Shown piece after piece: positions 1 through 9,033 of a stretch of DNA of 11,071 nt. This DNA comes from Bacillota bacterium. GTDB lineage: Bacteria; Bacillota; Clostridia; Christensenellales; Borkfalkiaceae. The position numbers and the translations under genes are program-made. The stretch lies in the NCBI GenBank assembly GCA_021768985.1, contig JAETTR010000023.1, positions 1 through 11,071 on the forward strand, written 5' to 3'. The notes under the pieces are model-generated. The model had not been told where the DNA came from. It saw only the letters and a list, made by a program, of their open reading frames with translations, and did no database searches. Numbering within the stretch: position 1 is the stretch's first letter; each line of letters starts with the position of its first letter.

Positions 1-5
1 AATTT

Positions 6-12
6 AAGGAGG
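6..12 (+). promoter_or_regulatory. Strong ribosome binding site
   Basis: AAGGAGG lies 7 bases before the ATG at 20 and fixes that start. It is the best Shine-Dalgarno sequence of the carbohydrate cluster. The genes that follow have weak or no such sequences and probably depend on translational coupling. No promoter is visible because the window begins here. Confidence 0.85.
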
Positions 13-19
13 GAAATTT

Positions 20-3000
20 ATGAAAAAGTTTTGGCTGAGCGTACTCGGCACGGTCGTGATGATCGACGCCCTGTTCGGGTTCGTCGCCTGCGGCGGGGAG
101 AAAATCTCCGTAGCGTTCGAATCGGAAGAGATCGTCATGAAGGTAGGCGACGAAAAGGAACTCGTCGTCATCGTGACGGGGTCGGACGATACGGCGACGC
201 TTACGTCCGCCGATCCGGACGTCGTAAGCGTCGAGGGGTACAAACTGATCGCGAAATCGGCGGGCACGGCGGAAATCATCGCAAAGGTCGGCTCGGCGAG
301 CGCGGTCTGTAAAGTAACCGTGACGGAGGACGCTACGATCGGCGTGATTACGCTCAATTACGAGAAGGCGGAGTTGTTGAAAGGCGGCAAGATTACGCTG
401 GAAGCGAATCTTTCTTACAACGCGCAACCGGTGACGGGCGCGTCGTTCGAGTGGACGGAAAACTCGAACGGGGCGGTCGTTTCGATCGCCGCAAACGGCA
501 ATACGGCGACGGTAACGGCGGTGGAGTTCGGTACGGCGAAAGTGACGGTAAAGACGTCGTACAGAAATAAGAAGATCGCCGCGGAGGCTGAAATTCGCGT
601 AAAAGACGATATTTCCCTGGAAATCAACAACCTGACGCGGGAAAACGGCGCCTACGGTATTAAGCTAACGAACAACCCGCAGGACGAAGGGAATATTTCG
701 CAGTTCACGCCGTCGGTGACGGTGAAAAAGAACGGCGCAGAAGTTGCGGACGCGCAGGTTTCGGCGCGCGTTAAGACCGGTTCGGCGGAGGACGTGATCG
801 CGCTTGACGGGCTGAAAATCACCGCGCTCAAGCAGGGCGCGGCAACGGTCGAACTTGTTTACGTTTCCGGCTCGGACGAATACGTGCAGGAAATTGCGGT
901 TACGGTTGTCGTTCCCGTCGTCAAAGCGGACGGCTGGCTGTATCTGGAAAAGAGCGTCGGCTTCAAGGCGCTTTCCGTAGCGGATTTGGGCACGGTTTCT
1001 TCCGTGAAGCTCGGCGACAAAGCGCTTGCATTCACGCAAAAAGACGGCGTTGTTACGATTTCAGACTTTGCGGAAGAGGACTTCGGTGAAGGAACGTTGG
1101 AGGTTTCCGCCGACAATATGATTTGGCGCACGAACGGATTCGTTTGCACCAAAGCGATCGGAACGGCGGACGAATGGAACGCGGTGGCGGCGACGATTTC
1201 GGAAAACAAGTTGGACGGATATTACGTGCTTTCGGCGGATCTGGACTATGCGGGCAAACCCGCGCCCAAGTTCTGCACGCCCACCTGGGGCGGAACGCAG
1301 GGCTTTGCGGGAACCTTCGACGGCAGAGGACATCTGATCAAGAATCTAACGATTTCCGTAGCTGACGGAGAGACCGCGGACGGACAGTCCTTCTTCGGTC
1401 TTACTTCGGCGACGGCGGTAATTCGCAACGTAGGATTTATCAACGCGAAGATCGACTCTACTGCAAACTTCCGCGCGGCGGTAGTCGCGGGATTCCTCTA
1501 CGGGAAAGCGGAGAACGTGTTCATGCAGGTAACCAACGATTCCGCGCATTCCGGCGCGATCGCGCAATCCGTATGGTCGGGTGCGGTCGTTCGCAATTGC
1601 GTGGTGGAACAGCTCAACGAACGGGAGAACAGCTACGCACTGTGCTGGACCTCTTTCGACGGCAGTACGATAGAGAACAGCTATTCGGTCGGCGCGGACG
1701 TGCTCTACCGCAACGGCGGCGACAGCCCCGCGAATGCGCCCGAAACGGCTACCTTGAAGAGTTTTGCAAGCTTCGCGGAGATGAAAGCGGCGGAACTCGA
1801 TTTGAGCGGGTTTAACGGCGCGCTTTGGGATACGGAAGGCGGCGTACCCGTCGTCAAGGGATATAAGGAAATGATTTCCGTGGACGGCGCGATTCTGAAC
1901 GACAACGCGTTGCCCGTTACGGATTCGCTTACGATCCAAAGTACGGGCGGATTCGTATATACCTTGAAAGAAGAGATCGACGGCATAACGATCGAAGGAA
2001 CGGTCGTTACGGTAGTCGGCAATGCGGGCGCAACGTTCACGGTTGTCGCAACGCACGCGCTGTACTCGGATATTACGACGGAAAAGACCTTTACCGTCGC
2101 GTCGCTTCCCGTCGTCGAATTGGACGATGCGGAAGTGGATCTTTCCGTCGGAACGCTTGTCCTGACGGTAGAAGGAACGGTTTCGAAGGTGTTCGCGGGC
2201 GACGCCGAAGCAGAGTTCTCGCAAGCGGAAACTGCGCTCACGATTCGCGGAATTACGGGCACGGCGGGCAGTGAAACGGAAATCACGGTAACGACGGACG
2301 TTTCGATTTATAAGCTTTCCGTATTCTGTATCACGAAAGTTATTTCGTCTGCCGAGGAGTGGAACGCGGTAGCGGCGACGATTTCGGAGAATAAGCTGGA
2401 CGGATATTATGTACTTTCGGCGGATCTGGATTTTACGGGCAAGCCCGCGCCCAAGTTCTGCACGCCCACCTGGGGCGGAACGCAGGGCTTTGCGGGAACC
2501 TTCGACGGCAGAGGTCACGTGATTAAGAATTTCACCGCGTCGACTGCAAACGGCGAAGAGACGGAGGGAGGCTATTCCTTCTTCGGACTCACGGCAGGCT
2601 CGGCGGTGATTCGCAACGTGGGTTTTGTAAACGCGAAAATCGATTCCACGGCAAACTTCCGTACGGGCGTCGTTGCAAGTTTCCATTACGGAACGATCGA
2701 AAATGTGTTCGTGCAGGTAACGAATCCTTCCGATCATTCGGGCGCAATCGCACATTCCGTATGGGGCACGATTCGCAACTGCGTGGCGGAACAGCTCAAC
2801 GAGCGGACGGGCAGTTACGGGCTGTGCTGGACTTCCTTCGACGGCAGTACGATCGAGAACAGTTATTCGGTCGGCGCGGACGTGCTCTACCGCAACGGCG
2901 GCAACAGCCCCGCGAATGCGCCCGAAACGGCTACCTTGAAGAGTTTTGCAAGCTTCGCGGAGATGAAAGCGGCGGAACTCGATTTGAGCGGGTTTAACGG

Positions 3001-4240
3001 CGCGCTTTGGGATACGGAAAACGGCGTACCCGTGGTAAAGGGTTACAAGGATACCGTTTCTGCGGACGACGCGATTTTAAACGACAATGTGCAACCCGTA
3101 ATGGGCACGTTGGAAATCGTCGGGGCAAAGAACTTCGTATATACGCTGAAAGAGGAGATCGACGGTATTACGATAAACGGCGCTACCGTCACGGTGACGG
3201 GGAATTTCGGCGCAACGTTCACGGTTGTCGCAACCCACGAACTGTATTCGGATATCACGGCGGAAAAGACCTTTACCGTAGCAAATCGTTCGACGGTCGA
3301 TCTCGGTTCGCGGGATATCGATCTATCGGCAGGCACGCTGATTTTGAAAGACTTTTCGGGTACGGTAGAAGGAGTTACGGTCGGCGGAAGCGAAGCGGCG
3401 TTTACGCAGGAGGGAAGGACGCTTACCGTCACGGGGCTGACGGGTACGGCGGGAAAAACGCTTGCAGTCGTCATTACGACGGAAGAAAAGTACTGCACGC
3501 TGAACGCGCTTTGCGTGACGAAGATCATTGCTTCGGCGGATGATTGGAACGCGGTGGCGGCGACGATTTCGGAGAATAAGCTGGACGGATATTATGTACT
3601 TTCGGCGGATCTGGATTTTACGGGCAAAACGGCTCCTACTCTTTGCGGCGAGCAATGGGGCGGCGAAAGCGGCTTTATCGGTACGTTCGACGGAAGAGGT
3701 TATGCAATCAAAGGTCTTTCGTATTCTTCTGAAGAACCTTTGTCCTCGTGTGGATTCTTCGGAACGGTCGGCAGGATCGGCGTGATAAAAAATCTGGCGT
3801 TTATCGATTGTGAAATCGCGCTCTTATATAATAAGGGCGGCGTGCTTGCCAATTTGGTATACGGCACGATCGAGAACGTATACATGTCGGTTAAGAACAA
3901 CGGCCATTGGTGGACGGGCGGATTATGCTATTACGTTCTCGGCGGCGCGACGGCTCGTAACTGTGTGATCGAAATTACGGAGGGAGTCGACGCGGAATTC
4001 AAAGCCGCCCTTGCAAATTCGATAAAGACGGATGCGAACATTTCGGATTGCTATGCGATCGGTGTGCAGCCTCTTACGTACGTGGATGATGCGCACGGAT
4101 CGTTCGAGGAAACGGATACGTTAAAGAGTTTTGCAAGCTTTGCGGAAATGGAAACGGCGGAGCTCGATCTGAGCGGCTGGAATACCGAAATCTGGAATAC
4201 CGAGGGCGGCGTGCCCGTCTTTCGCGGAAATAACGGATAA
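20..4240 (+). CDS. Large surface lipoprotein: Ig-like domains plus three GLUG-like beta-solenoid modules
   Basis: This 1406-residue protein is probably anchored to the outer face of the membrane. It has a short basic N-terminus, a hydrophobic stretch and a lipobox FVAC with the lipidated cysteine at residue 24, followed by GGE. Residues about 28-105 and 108-193 resemble bacterial Ig-like (Big_2) domains; 195-297 is a further beta-sandwich-like stretch. From about residue 300 the protein is a repeat: a small beta domain, then a module starting at WNAVAATISENKLDG (W at 386, 781 and 1176) with TFDGRG, FFG, IRNVGF and NVF motifs typical of GLUG/beta-solenoid surface proteins, ending in a W-(D/N)-T-E-x-GVPV signature. 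No catalytic residues were recognised. Its place as first gene before two glycosidases and a sugar kinase suggests glycan binding or adhesion at the surface, but that is inference. The start is fixed by the AAGGAGG site. Confidence 0.9.
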   Translation: MKKFWLSVLGTVVMIDALFGFVACGGEKISVAFESEEIVMKVGDEKELVVIVTGSDDTATLTSADPDVVSVEGYKLIAKSAGTAEIIAKVGSASAVCKVTVTEDATIGVITLNYEKAELLKGGKITLEANLSYNAQPVTGASFEWTENSNGAVVSIAANGNTATVTAVEFGTAKVTVKTSYRNKKIAAEAEIRVKDDISLEINNLTRENGAYGIKLTNNPQDEGNISQFTPSVTVKKNGAEVADAQVSARVKTGSAEDVIALDGLKITALKQGAATVELVYVSGSDEYVQEIAVTVVVPVVKADGWLYLEKSVGFKALSVADLGTVSSVKLGDKALAFTQKDGVVTISDFAEEDFGEGTLEVSADNMIWRTNGFVCTKAIGTADEWNAVAATISENKLDGYYVLSADLDYAGKPAPKFCTPTWGGTQGFAGTFDGRGHLIKNLTISVADGETADGQSFFGLTSATAVIRNVGFINAKIDSTANFRAAVVAGFLYGKAENVFMQVTNDSAHSGAIAQSVWSGAVVRNCVVEQLNERENSYALCWTSFDGSTIENSYSVGADVLYRNGGDSPANAPETATLKSFASFAEMKAAELDLSGFNGALWDTEGGVPVVKGYKEMISVDGAILNDNALPVTDSLTIQSTGGFVYTLKEEIDGITIEGTVVTVVGNAGATFTVVATHALYSDITTEKTFTVASLPVVELDDAEVDLSVGTLVLTVEGTVSKVFAGDAEAEFSQAETALTIRGITGTAGSETEITVTTDVSIYKLSVFCITKVISSAEEWNAVAATISENKLDGYYVLSADLDFTGKPAPKFCTPTWGGTQGFAGTFDGRGHVIKNFTASTANGEETEGGYSFFGLTAGSAVIRNVGFVNAKIDSTANFRTGVVASFHYGTIENVFVQVTNPSDHSGAIAHSVWGTIRNCVAEQLNERTGSYGLCWTSFDGSTIENSYSVGADVLYRNGGNSPANAPETATLKSFASFAEMKAAELDLSGFNGALWDTENGVPVVKGYKDTVSADDAILNDNVQPVMGTLEIVGAKNFVYTLKEEIDGITINGATVTVTGNFGATFTVVATHELYSDITAEKTFTVANRSTVDLGSRDIDLSAGTLILKDFSGTVEGVTVGGSEAAFTQEGRTLTVTGLTGTAGKTLAVVITTEEKYCTLNALCVTKIIASADDWNAVAATISENKLDGYYVLSADLDFTGKTAPTLCGEQWGGESGFIGTFDGRGYAIKGLSYSSEEPLSSCGFFGTVGRIGVIKNLAFIDCEIALLYNKGGVLANLVYGTIENVYMSVKNNGHWWTGGLCYYVLGGATARNCVIEITEGVDAEFKAALANSIKTDANISDCYAIGVQPLTYVDDAHGSFEETDTLKSFASFAEMETAELDLSGWNTEIWNTEGGVPVFRGNNG
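1172..1870 (+). repeat. GLUG-like module, copy 1
   Basis: Residues about 385-617 of the lipoprotein. Bases 1259-1329 are identical to 2444-2514 in copy 2 (71 bp), and 1682-1837 match 2864-3019 with one mismatch in 156 bp (position 1721), while the sequence between is diverged. Confidence 0.85.
2357..3052 (+). repeat. GLUG-like module, copy 2
   Basis: Residues about 780-1011. It begins exactly 1185 bp after copy 1. It is near-identical to copy 1 in its middle and C-terminal parts, but its first part (2372-2442) is identical over 71 bp to copy 3 (3557-3627). Small compensating codon indels occur around residues 460-530 of copy 1 relative to this copy. Confidence 0.85.
3542..4240 (+). repeat. 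GLUG-like module, copy 3 (C-terminal)
   Basis: Residues about 1175-1406, beginning exactly 1185 bp after copy 2. Its opening 71 bp match copy 2. The rest is much more diverged: it lacks the FCTPTW motif of copies 1 and 2, has LCGEQWGG instead, and carries a different middle. It ends at the W-N-T-E-G-GVPV signature, so the protein stops after a whole module. Confidence 0.82.
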
Positions 4241-4243
4241 TTT

Positions 4244-5719
4244 ATGAGCACATTAAAAGAACAAATTCTTACGGCGCATGAACTTGCGGAAAGGATATTC
4301 AAGGACGAAACCCGTCCGAAGTATCATTTCCGCGTGCCGTTCGATCTCGGCTTTCCCGCCGACCCGAACGCGATGTTCTATGCCGACGGTCTGTATCATC
4401 TCATGTTCATTTACGAGAGCCGGGCCGATTCTTACCGATGGGGACATGCGGTGAGCGTCGATTTGCTGCATTGGCATTTTTATCCCGACGCGCTCGTTCC
4501 CGACGAATCGGACGGCGGAATTTACAGCGGAGGAGTCTTTCTGGAAGACGACGGCAGGGCGGTGATCGCTTATTGGGCGCTGGGCAAAGAGGGATCGGCG
4601 GGCGGAATCCGTATCGCGGAAAGCGCGCCGTCCTATGAAACGTGGAAAAAGCACGCCGATTACGCGGTCGCCTGTAAAGAGCTCGGCGTGACGGAGGTCG
4701 ATGGAAAACCCGTCGGCTGTGCGGATCCGAGCAATCTTTTCAAGGTCGGCGAAACGTATTGCATGCAATTGGGGAATCTTTGTCTGCTCGATAAGTTCCG
4801 CGGCGACGAATCGCATCCCGAATATCAAGGCGATTGGAGCGAATTGTTCGTTTCCGATGATCTGCGGTCGTGGCGGTACAAAGGGCGGTTTTACGAGCGG
4901 CTTGCGTCAGGAGGCACGGATCCTTCCGAAGATTGCATGTGTCCTTATTTCGCGCCGTTGCCCGATCGGAACGGCGCCGACAGCGGGGTATGGTTGCAAC
5001 TCTTTATTTCGCACAATCGGGGTTGCCAATATTATCTGGGCGAATTCGACCGCGAAACGTTGCGGTTTCTGCCGAAAAAGCACGGCAGACTTGCGGTTGC
5101 CGACAACGCGCTGTTTGCGCCCGAAGTCGTAAAAACGCCGGACGGCAGGTTGGCGATGCTGTGCTGGATGCGCGACAATCTCGACGACGATTTGGAACGG
5201 GAGCTGAAAAAGGGTTGGTCGGGCGTGTACTGTCTGCCGCGGGAGCTCTCCTTGGACGAGGACGGCGATTTGCGCGTGCTTCCGTTACGCGAGACGGACC
5301 GATTGAGATATCAACCCGAAAGGTTTTCCGTTACGGGCGAGCGGGAATTGGCGTTGCCGTTGCAATCGGAAATCGTGTTTGAAATTCCGAGAAGTTTTCG
5401 GGGCAGGGCGGGCGTGAAAATTTCGGCGGAGTCGGGCGAAATCGAGATCGTCATGGATACGATAAAAAACGAGTTGTCATTCGATACCCGCCGCAGCGGT
5501 ACGGAGGGCAGAAAAGTGCGGGAAACGGTCTTTGTCGGGAACCGCACGGCGGAGAGTCTGCGCGTCTATTCCGACGGATGCGTTTTGGACGCGTTTGCGG
5601 GCGGAAGAGCGCTAACGAGGCAAATTTTTTTGTCGGAAAAAAGAAAAACGATTATCTTTGCGGAGGGCGGAACGTTGGAAGGTTCATCGTTCCGTATTGC
5701 TCCGACGAACGGATATTGA
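4244..5719 (+). CDS. GH32-like glycoside hydrolase (cytoplasmic, fructosidase-type fold)
   Basis: This 491-residue protein fits the five-bladed propeller plus C-terminal beta-sandwich of glycoside hydrolase family 32, whose members hydrolyse beta-fructofuranosides such as sucrose or fructans. Visible marks are DPNAMFYADGLYHLMF (residues 40-55; D40 is the expected nucleophile), WGHAVSVDLLHW (66-77), YSGG (94-97), an ADP motif at 160-162 where classical members have RDP, and SEDCMCPYF (228-236) in the place of the classical ECP acid/base motif. ISHNRGCQYYLGEF and WSGVYCLPRELSL recall a divergent GH32-like subgroup I know from environmental bacteria. The C-terminal RVYSDGCVLDAF matches the usual sandwich strand. 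There is no signal peptide. It starts 3 bp after the lipoprotein stop with no clear Shine-Dalgarno sequence, which suggests coupling. The fold is fairly sure; the substrate is unknown because two catalytic motifs deviate. Confidence 0.82.
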   Translation: MSTLKEQILTAHELAERIFKDETRPKYHFRVPFDLGFPADPNAMFYADGLYHLMFIYESRADSYRWGHAVSVDLLHWHFYPDALVPDESDGGIYSGGVFLEDDGRAVIAYWALGKEGSAGGIRIAESAPSYETWKKHADYAVACKELGVTEVDGKPVGCADPSNLFKVGETYCMQLGNLCLLDKFRGDESHPEYQGDWSELFVSDDLRSWRYKGRFYERLASGGTDPSEDCMCPYFAPLPDRNGADSGVWLQLFISHNRGCQYYLGEFDRETLRFLPKKHGRLAVADNALFAPEVVKTPDGRLAMLCWMRDNLDDDLERELKKGWSGVYCLPRELSLDEDGDLRVLPLRETDRLRYQPERFSVTGERELALPLQSEIVFEIPRSFRGRAGVKISAESGEIEIVMDTIKNELSFDTRRSGTEGRKVRETVFVGNRTAESLRVYSDGCVLDAFAGGRALTRQIFLSEKRKTIIFAEGGTLEGSSFRIAPTNGY

Positions 5720-5721
5720 TT

Positions 5722-7578
5722 ATGGTAAAAATAACTTGCGGCTCCGATCGTCTCAATCGGGATGCGTTGCACGAGGCGGCGGAACGGTTAAAACTGGAGC
5801 GGTATCTCAAAGAACTCAAAATCGTATATACGGAAGCGGACGGATACGCCTGTGATTTCAGCGGCGTTACGCTCAACGTTTGCGCGCCGGGGATACATTA
5901 CGTATTCCGCGCCATGACCTTGCTTGCCGCCGGAGGCGGGAAGGAGTTTTCCGTAAAAGAGAATCGCGTGTTCGAAGAGTACGGGATCATGCTGGATTGT
6001 TCGCGCAACGCGGTTTTAACGCCCGAAAGCGTCAGAAAATTTATTCTGTTTTTGGCGCTGTTCGGATATAATACCGTTCAGCTTTACACGGAAGACACTT
6101 ACGAGATCGACGGCGAGCCGTATTTCGGATACCTGCGGGGCAGATACTCGCAGGCGGATATCAAAGAATTCGACGCTTACGCCGCGCGTTTCGGGATCAA
6201 GCTCATTCCCTGCATTCAGACGCTTGCGCACCTCAACGGAATTTTCCGTTGGGATATTTACAGCGGGATTCACGATTGCGACGATATTCTGCTATTGGAA
6301 GAGGAAAAGACATACGAACTCATCGACAAAATGTTCCGCACGATTGCGGAATGCTTTACCGCGCGCACGGTCAATATCGGTATGGACGAAGCGTTCCGTC
6401 TGGGGTACGGCAACTATGCCGACAAGCACGGCGCGCCCCGAAACAGAATGGAGCTCATGCTCCGTCACCTGAATCGGGTGGCGGAAATCGCGAAAAAATA
6501 CGGGTTTCAATGCGTCATGTGGTCGGATATGTTTTACCGCATTGTTTTTAACGGGTACTATTCGGAGAAAAACCCGTTATTGAAAGAAGGGGACGCGGCG
6601 CGGGTTCCGACTAACGTGGAGTTGATTTATTGGGATTATTACAGTACGGATCCCGCCCGATACGATGCGGTTCTGAAACAGCACGGCGTGTTCGGGCGGA
6701 ATATCTGGTTTGCGGGCTGTGCCTGGACCTGGCTTGGGTTTCTTCCCTATAACGAGTTCAGTATCCGCGCGGCAGAAGCTTCGATCGAGGCTTGCGCGAA
6801 AAACGGCGTTAAAAACAGTTTTCTCACGATGTGGGGCGACAACGGCGGCGAATGCGCGGCGTTTGCGGCGCTTCCCGCGCTCGCGTGCGCCGCGGAATTT
6901 GCCTACGGTAACAAGGAGCGCGCTTTTGCGGAGCGGACGTTCCGTACGATCGTCGGCGAAGAAATGTCCGCTTTTCTGCTGACGGAGAAGGCGGACAGAA
7001 TCGGAAATTATTCCGAAGCCGATTTCTCCAACCCCACGAAATATCTGTTGTATTCCGATTGCTTCGCGGGGATTTACGATAAAATCATCAAAGAAGAGGA
7101 CGCCGAACAGTTTTCAAAAATCGCGGCGGAGCTGAAAGGGCACGAAAAGGGAGAATGGGGTTATATCTTTTCTTACGTCAGAGCGCTGTGCGAGGTGATG
7201 GCGGTAAAATATGCGATCGGAATCCGCACGCGGAATCTTTATCGGGCGAAAGACGTAAAGGGTCTGGAACGCCTTGCGCGAAAGGATTATCGCCTTCTGA
7301 TCGAGCGGCTTGAAGCGTTTTACGTTTGCTTTCGTCGCGCATGGCATTGCGAGAAAAAGCAAAACGGGTTCGAGGTGCACGACATTCGTCTCGGCGGACT
7401 CGTTCAAAGGGTCAAAAATTGCAGAAGCATGCTTTTGGAGTATGCCGCGGGTAGGACGGACTGCATTGCACAGCTGGAAGAGGAAATTCTGGACGTTTGC
7501 GGAAAGGAAAACGGAACGGAAAAGCGTTGTCTTTATGAAAACAATTACTTGCAATCGGCGAGCGTTAATTTTATCTGA
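5722..7578 (+). CDS. GH20-like beta-N-acetylhexosaminidase (cytoplasmic)
   Basis: This 618-residue protein resembles intracellular GH20 exo-hexosaminidases of the streptococcal GcnA type, which are of similar length and also unsecreted. Such enzymes remove terminal GlcNAc or GalNAc. An alpha/beta N-terminal region (1-80) precedes the TIM barrel. YGIMLDCSRNAVLTPESVRK (87-106) is the typical barrel entry strand, followed by YNTVQLYTEDTYE (116-128) and LIPCIQTLAHL (161-171). NIGMDEAF holds the catalytic Asp-Glu pair at D222-E223; FAGCAWTWLGF and TMWGDNGGE supply later barrel strands. The residues after about 400 are mainly helical. The frame is open upstream to 5578, but that stretch lies inside the GH32-like gene, so the ATG at 5722, 2 bp after its stop, is the sensible start. 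Translation is probably coupled. The exact sugar cannot be told from sequence alone. Confidence 0.88.
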   Translation: MVKITCGSDRLNRDALHEAAERLKLERYLKELKIVYTEADGYACDFSGVTLNVCAPGIHYVFRAMTLLAAGGGKEFSVKENRVFEEYGIMLDCSRNAVLTPESVRKFILFLALFGYNTVQLYTEDTYEIDGEPYFGYLRGRYSQADIKEFDAYAARFGIKLIPCIQTLAHLNGIFRWDIYSGIHDCDDILLLEEEKTYELIDKMFRTIAECFTARTVNIGMDEAFRLGYGNYADKHGAPRNRMELMLRHLNRVAEIAKKYGFQCVMWSDMFYRIVFNGYYSEKNPLLKEGDAARVPTNVELIYWDYYSTDPARYDAVLKQHGVFGRNIWFAGCAWTWLGFLPYNEFSIRAAEASIEACAKNGVKNSFLTMWGDNGGECAAFAALPALACAAEFAYGNKERAFAERTFRTIVGEEMSAFLLTEKADRIGNYSEADFSNPTKYLLYSDCFAGIYDKIIKEEDAEQFSKIAAELKGHEKGEWGYIFSYVRALCEVMAVKYAIGIRTRNLYRAKDVKGLERLARKDYRLLIERLEAFYVCFRRAWHCEKKQNGFEVHDIRLGGLVQRVKNCRSMLLEYAAGRTDCIAQLEEEILDVCGKENGTEKRCLYENNYLQSASVNFI

Positions 7579-7597
7579 TCGTAAAAAAAGTCGGATT

Positions 7598-9031
7598 ATG
7601 TATTACATTGGATTGGATCTGGGAACGAGCGGACTGAAAGGTCTGCTCGTTGACCGTAACGGAAAAATTCTGAAAGAGGAGAGCGCAAGCTATCCCGTAT
7701 CTTACCCGCAAAGCGGTTGGAGCGAGCAGAACCCCGAGGATTGGCTGCGTGCCGCCACGGAGGTTTTAACGCGCCTTGCAAAGGGCGCGGAAAACGAAGT
7801 CGCGGGCGTGAGTATCGGCGGACAGATGCACGGGCTCGTGCTCTTGGACGAGCACGGCGAAGTGATCCGCCCCGCGATTCTCTGGAACGACGGCAGAACG
7901 CAGAAACAGACGGATTACTTAAACGAAGTTATCGGAAAAGCGAAGTTAGACGAGTATACCGCGAATATCGCGTTCGCGGGCTTTACCGCGCCCAAAATTT
8001 TATGGGTGAAAGAGCACGAACCCGAAAACTTTGCGAAGATCAGAAAACTGTGCCTGCCCAAAGATTATTTGGCGTATAAGCTGACGGGCGTATTCTCCAC
8101 CGACTATTCGGACGCAAGCGGAATGCTTCTCCTCGACGTAAAGAACAAGCGTTGGTCGAAGGAAATGCTTGCAATCTGCTCGGTAAGAGAGGAGTGGCTT
8201 CCGAAACTCTATGAAAGCTACGAAGTGACGGGCAAAGTCAGATGTCTGCCGAACGCCGTGATGACGGCGGGCGCGGGCGATAACGCGGCGGCGGCAATCG
8301 GCACGGGCACGATACAAAACGGCGATTGCAATATCTCGCTCGGCACGAGCGGCACGGTGTTCATATCGGGCGACAAATTTATGCCGAGCGAAAAGAACGC
8401 ATTGCACTCCTTTTGTCACGCCAACGGGAAGTGGCATTTGATGGGGTGTATCCTCTCGGCGGCGAGCGCGAACAAGTGGTGGTTAGAAGATATTCTGAAA
8501 ACAAAGGACTACGACGGCGCAACGAAGGGCGCAGCCCTTGGCGAGAACGAGGCGTTTTTTCTGCCCTATCTGATGGGGGAACGCAGTCCGCATAACGACG
8601 TCAACGCGCGCGGTGCTTTTATCGGCATGAGGGCGAACACGACGCGGGAGCAAATGAGTTTAGCGGTGTTGGAGGGAGTAGCCTTTGCGTTGCGTGACTG
8701 CGTGGAGTGCGCGCGCCAAAGCGGACTTACGGTCACAAAGACGACGGTGTGCGGCGGAGGCGCGAAGAGCGCGGTGTGGAAACGCATTCTCGCAAACGTA
8801 TTGAACGTGGAAATCCTCTCGCCCGAGACGGAGCAGGGACCCGCCTACGGCGCGGCGATCCTCGCCATGATCGGCGCGGGGGAATACGAAAGCGCGGAAC
8901 GGGCGAAAGGGCTGATCGGAATGAAAGAGCGCATTTCGCCCGAAACGGAGCTTGTGCAAAGGTACGAACAGAAATACGGAAGATATCAAAAATTATATCC
9001 GTTGCTTAAAAATTGGTTTTCGGAAAATTGA
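7598..9031 (+). CDS. xylB: Xylulokinase (FGGY family)
   Basis: This 477-residue cytoplasmic kinase phosphorylates D-xylulose with ATP to xylulose 5-phosphate, feeding the pentose phosphate pathway; family members are about 480-500 residues long. It has the N-terminal phosphate loop IGLDLGTSGLKGLL (4-17), the xylulokinase signature GGQMHG (74-79), ILWNDGR (94-100) for sugar binding, AGAGDNAA (224-231) with D228 as the likely catalytic base, SLGTSGTVF for ATP binding, and CGGGAKSAVWKRI in the C-terminal domain. QMHG and WNDGR favour xylulokinase over glycerol or gluconate kinase, though a related ketose or polyol cannot be excluded. The frame is open from 7310, inside the GH20 gene; the ATG at 7598, 19 bp after the GH20 stop, starts exactly at the conserved N-terminus. 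No isomerase or pentose transporter is in the window. No obvious terminator follows the stop. Confidence 0.92.
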   Translation: MYYIGLDLGTSGLKGLLVDRNGKILKEESASYPVSYPQSGWSEQNPEDWLRAATEVLTRLAKGAENEVAGVSIGGQMHGLVLLDEHGEVIRPAILWNDGRTQKQTDYLNEVIGKAKLDEYTANIAFAGFTAPKILWVKEHEPENFAKIRKLCLPKDYLAYKLTGVFSTDYSDASGMLLLDVKNKRWSKEMLAICSVREEWLPKLYESYEVTGKVRCLPNAVMTAGAGDNAAAAIGTGTIQNGDCNISLGTSGTVFISGDKFMPSEKNALHSFCHANGKWHLMGCILSAASANKWWLEDILKTKDYDGATKGAALGENEAFFLPYLMGERSPHNDVNARGAFIGMRANTTREQMSLAVLEGVAFALRDCVECARQSGLTVTKTTVCGGGAKSAVWKRILANVLNVEILSPETEQGPAYGAAILAMIGAGEYESAERAKGLIGMKERISPETELVQRYEQKYGRYQKLYPLLKNWFSEN

Positions 9032-9033
9032 AA

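Noticed and set aside
1346..2755. 469-residue frame on the - strand
   Set aside because: It is antisense to the repetitive lipoprotein gene, rich in Arg and low-complexity, as expected from the reverse reading of this GC-biased gene. Its repeated segments mirror the + strand repeats.
20..4240. CRISPR-like or DNA-level tandem repeat array in the first gene
   Set aside because: The repeats are long, in frame and protein-coding, with a 1185-bp period. They are duplicated protein modules, not short direct repeats with spacers.
5578..5721. N-terminal extension of the GH20-like frame to 5578
   Set aside because: It lies wholly inside the GH32-like gene in another frame. The ATG at 5722 directly follows that gene's stop and fits the family length.
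7310..7597. N-terminal extension of the xylulokinase frame to 7310
   Set aside because: It lies within the GH20-like gene and has no kinase similarity. The conserved FGGY N-terminus begins at the ATG at 7598.
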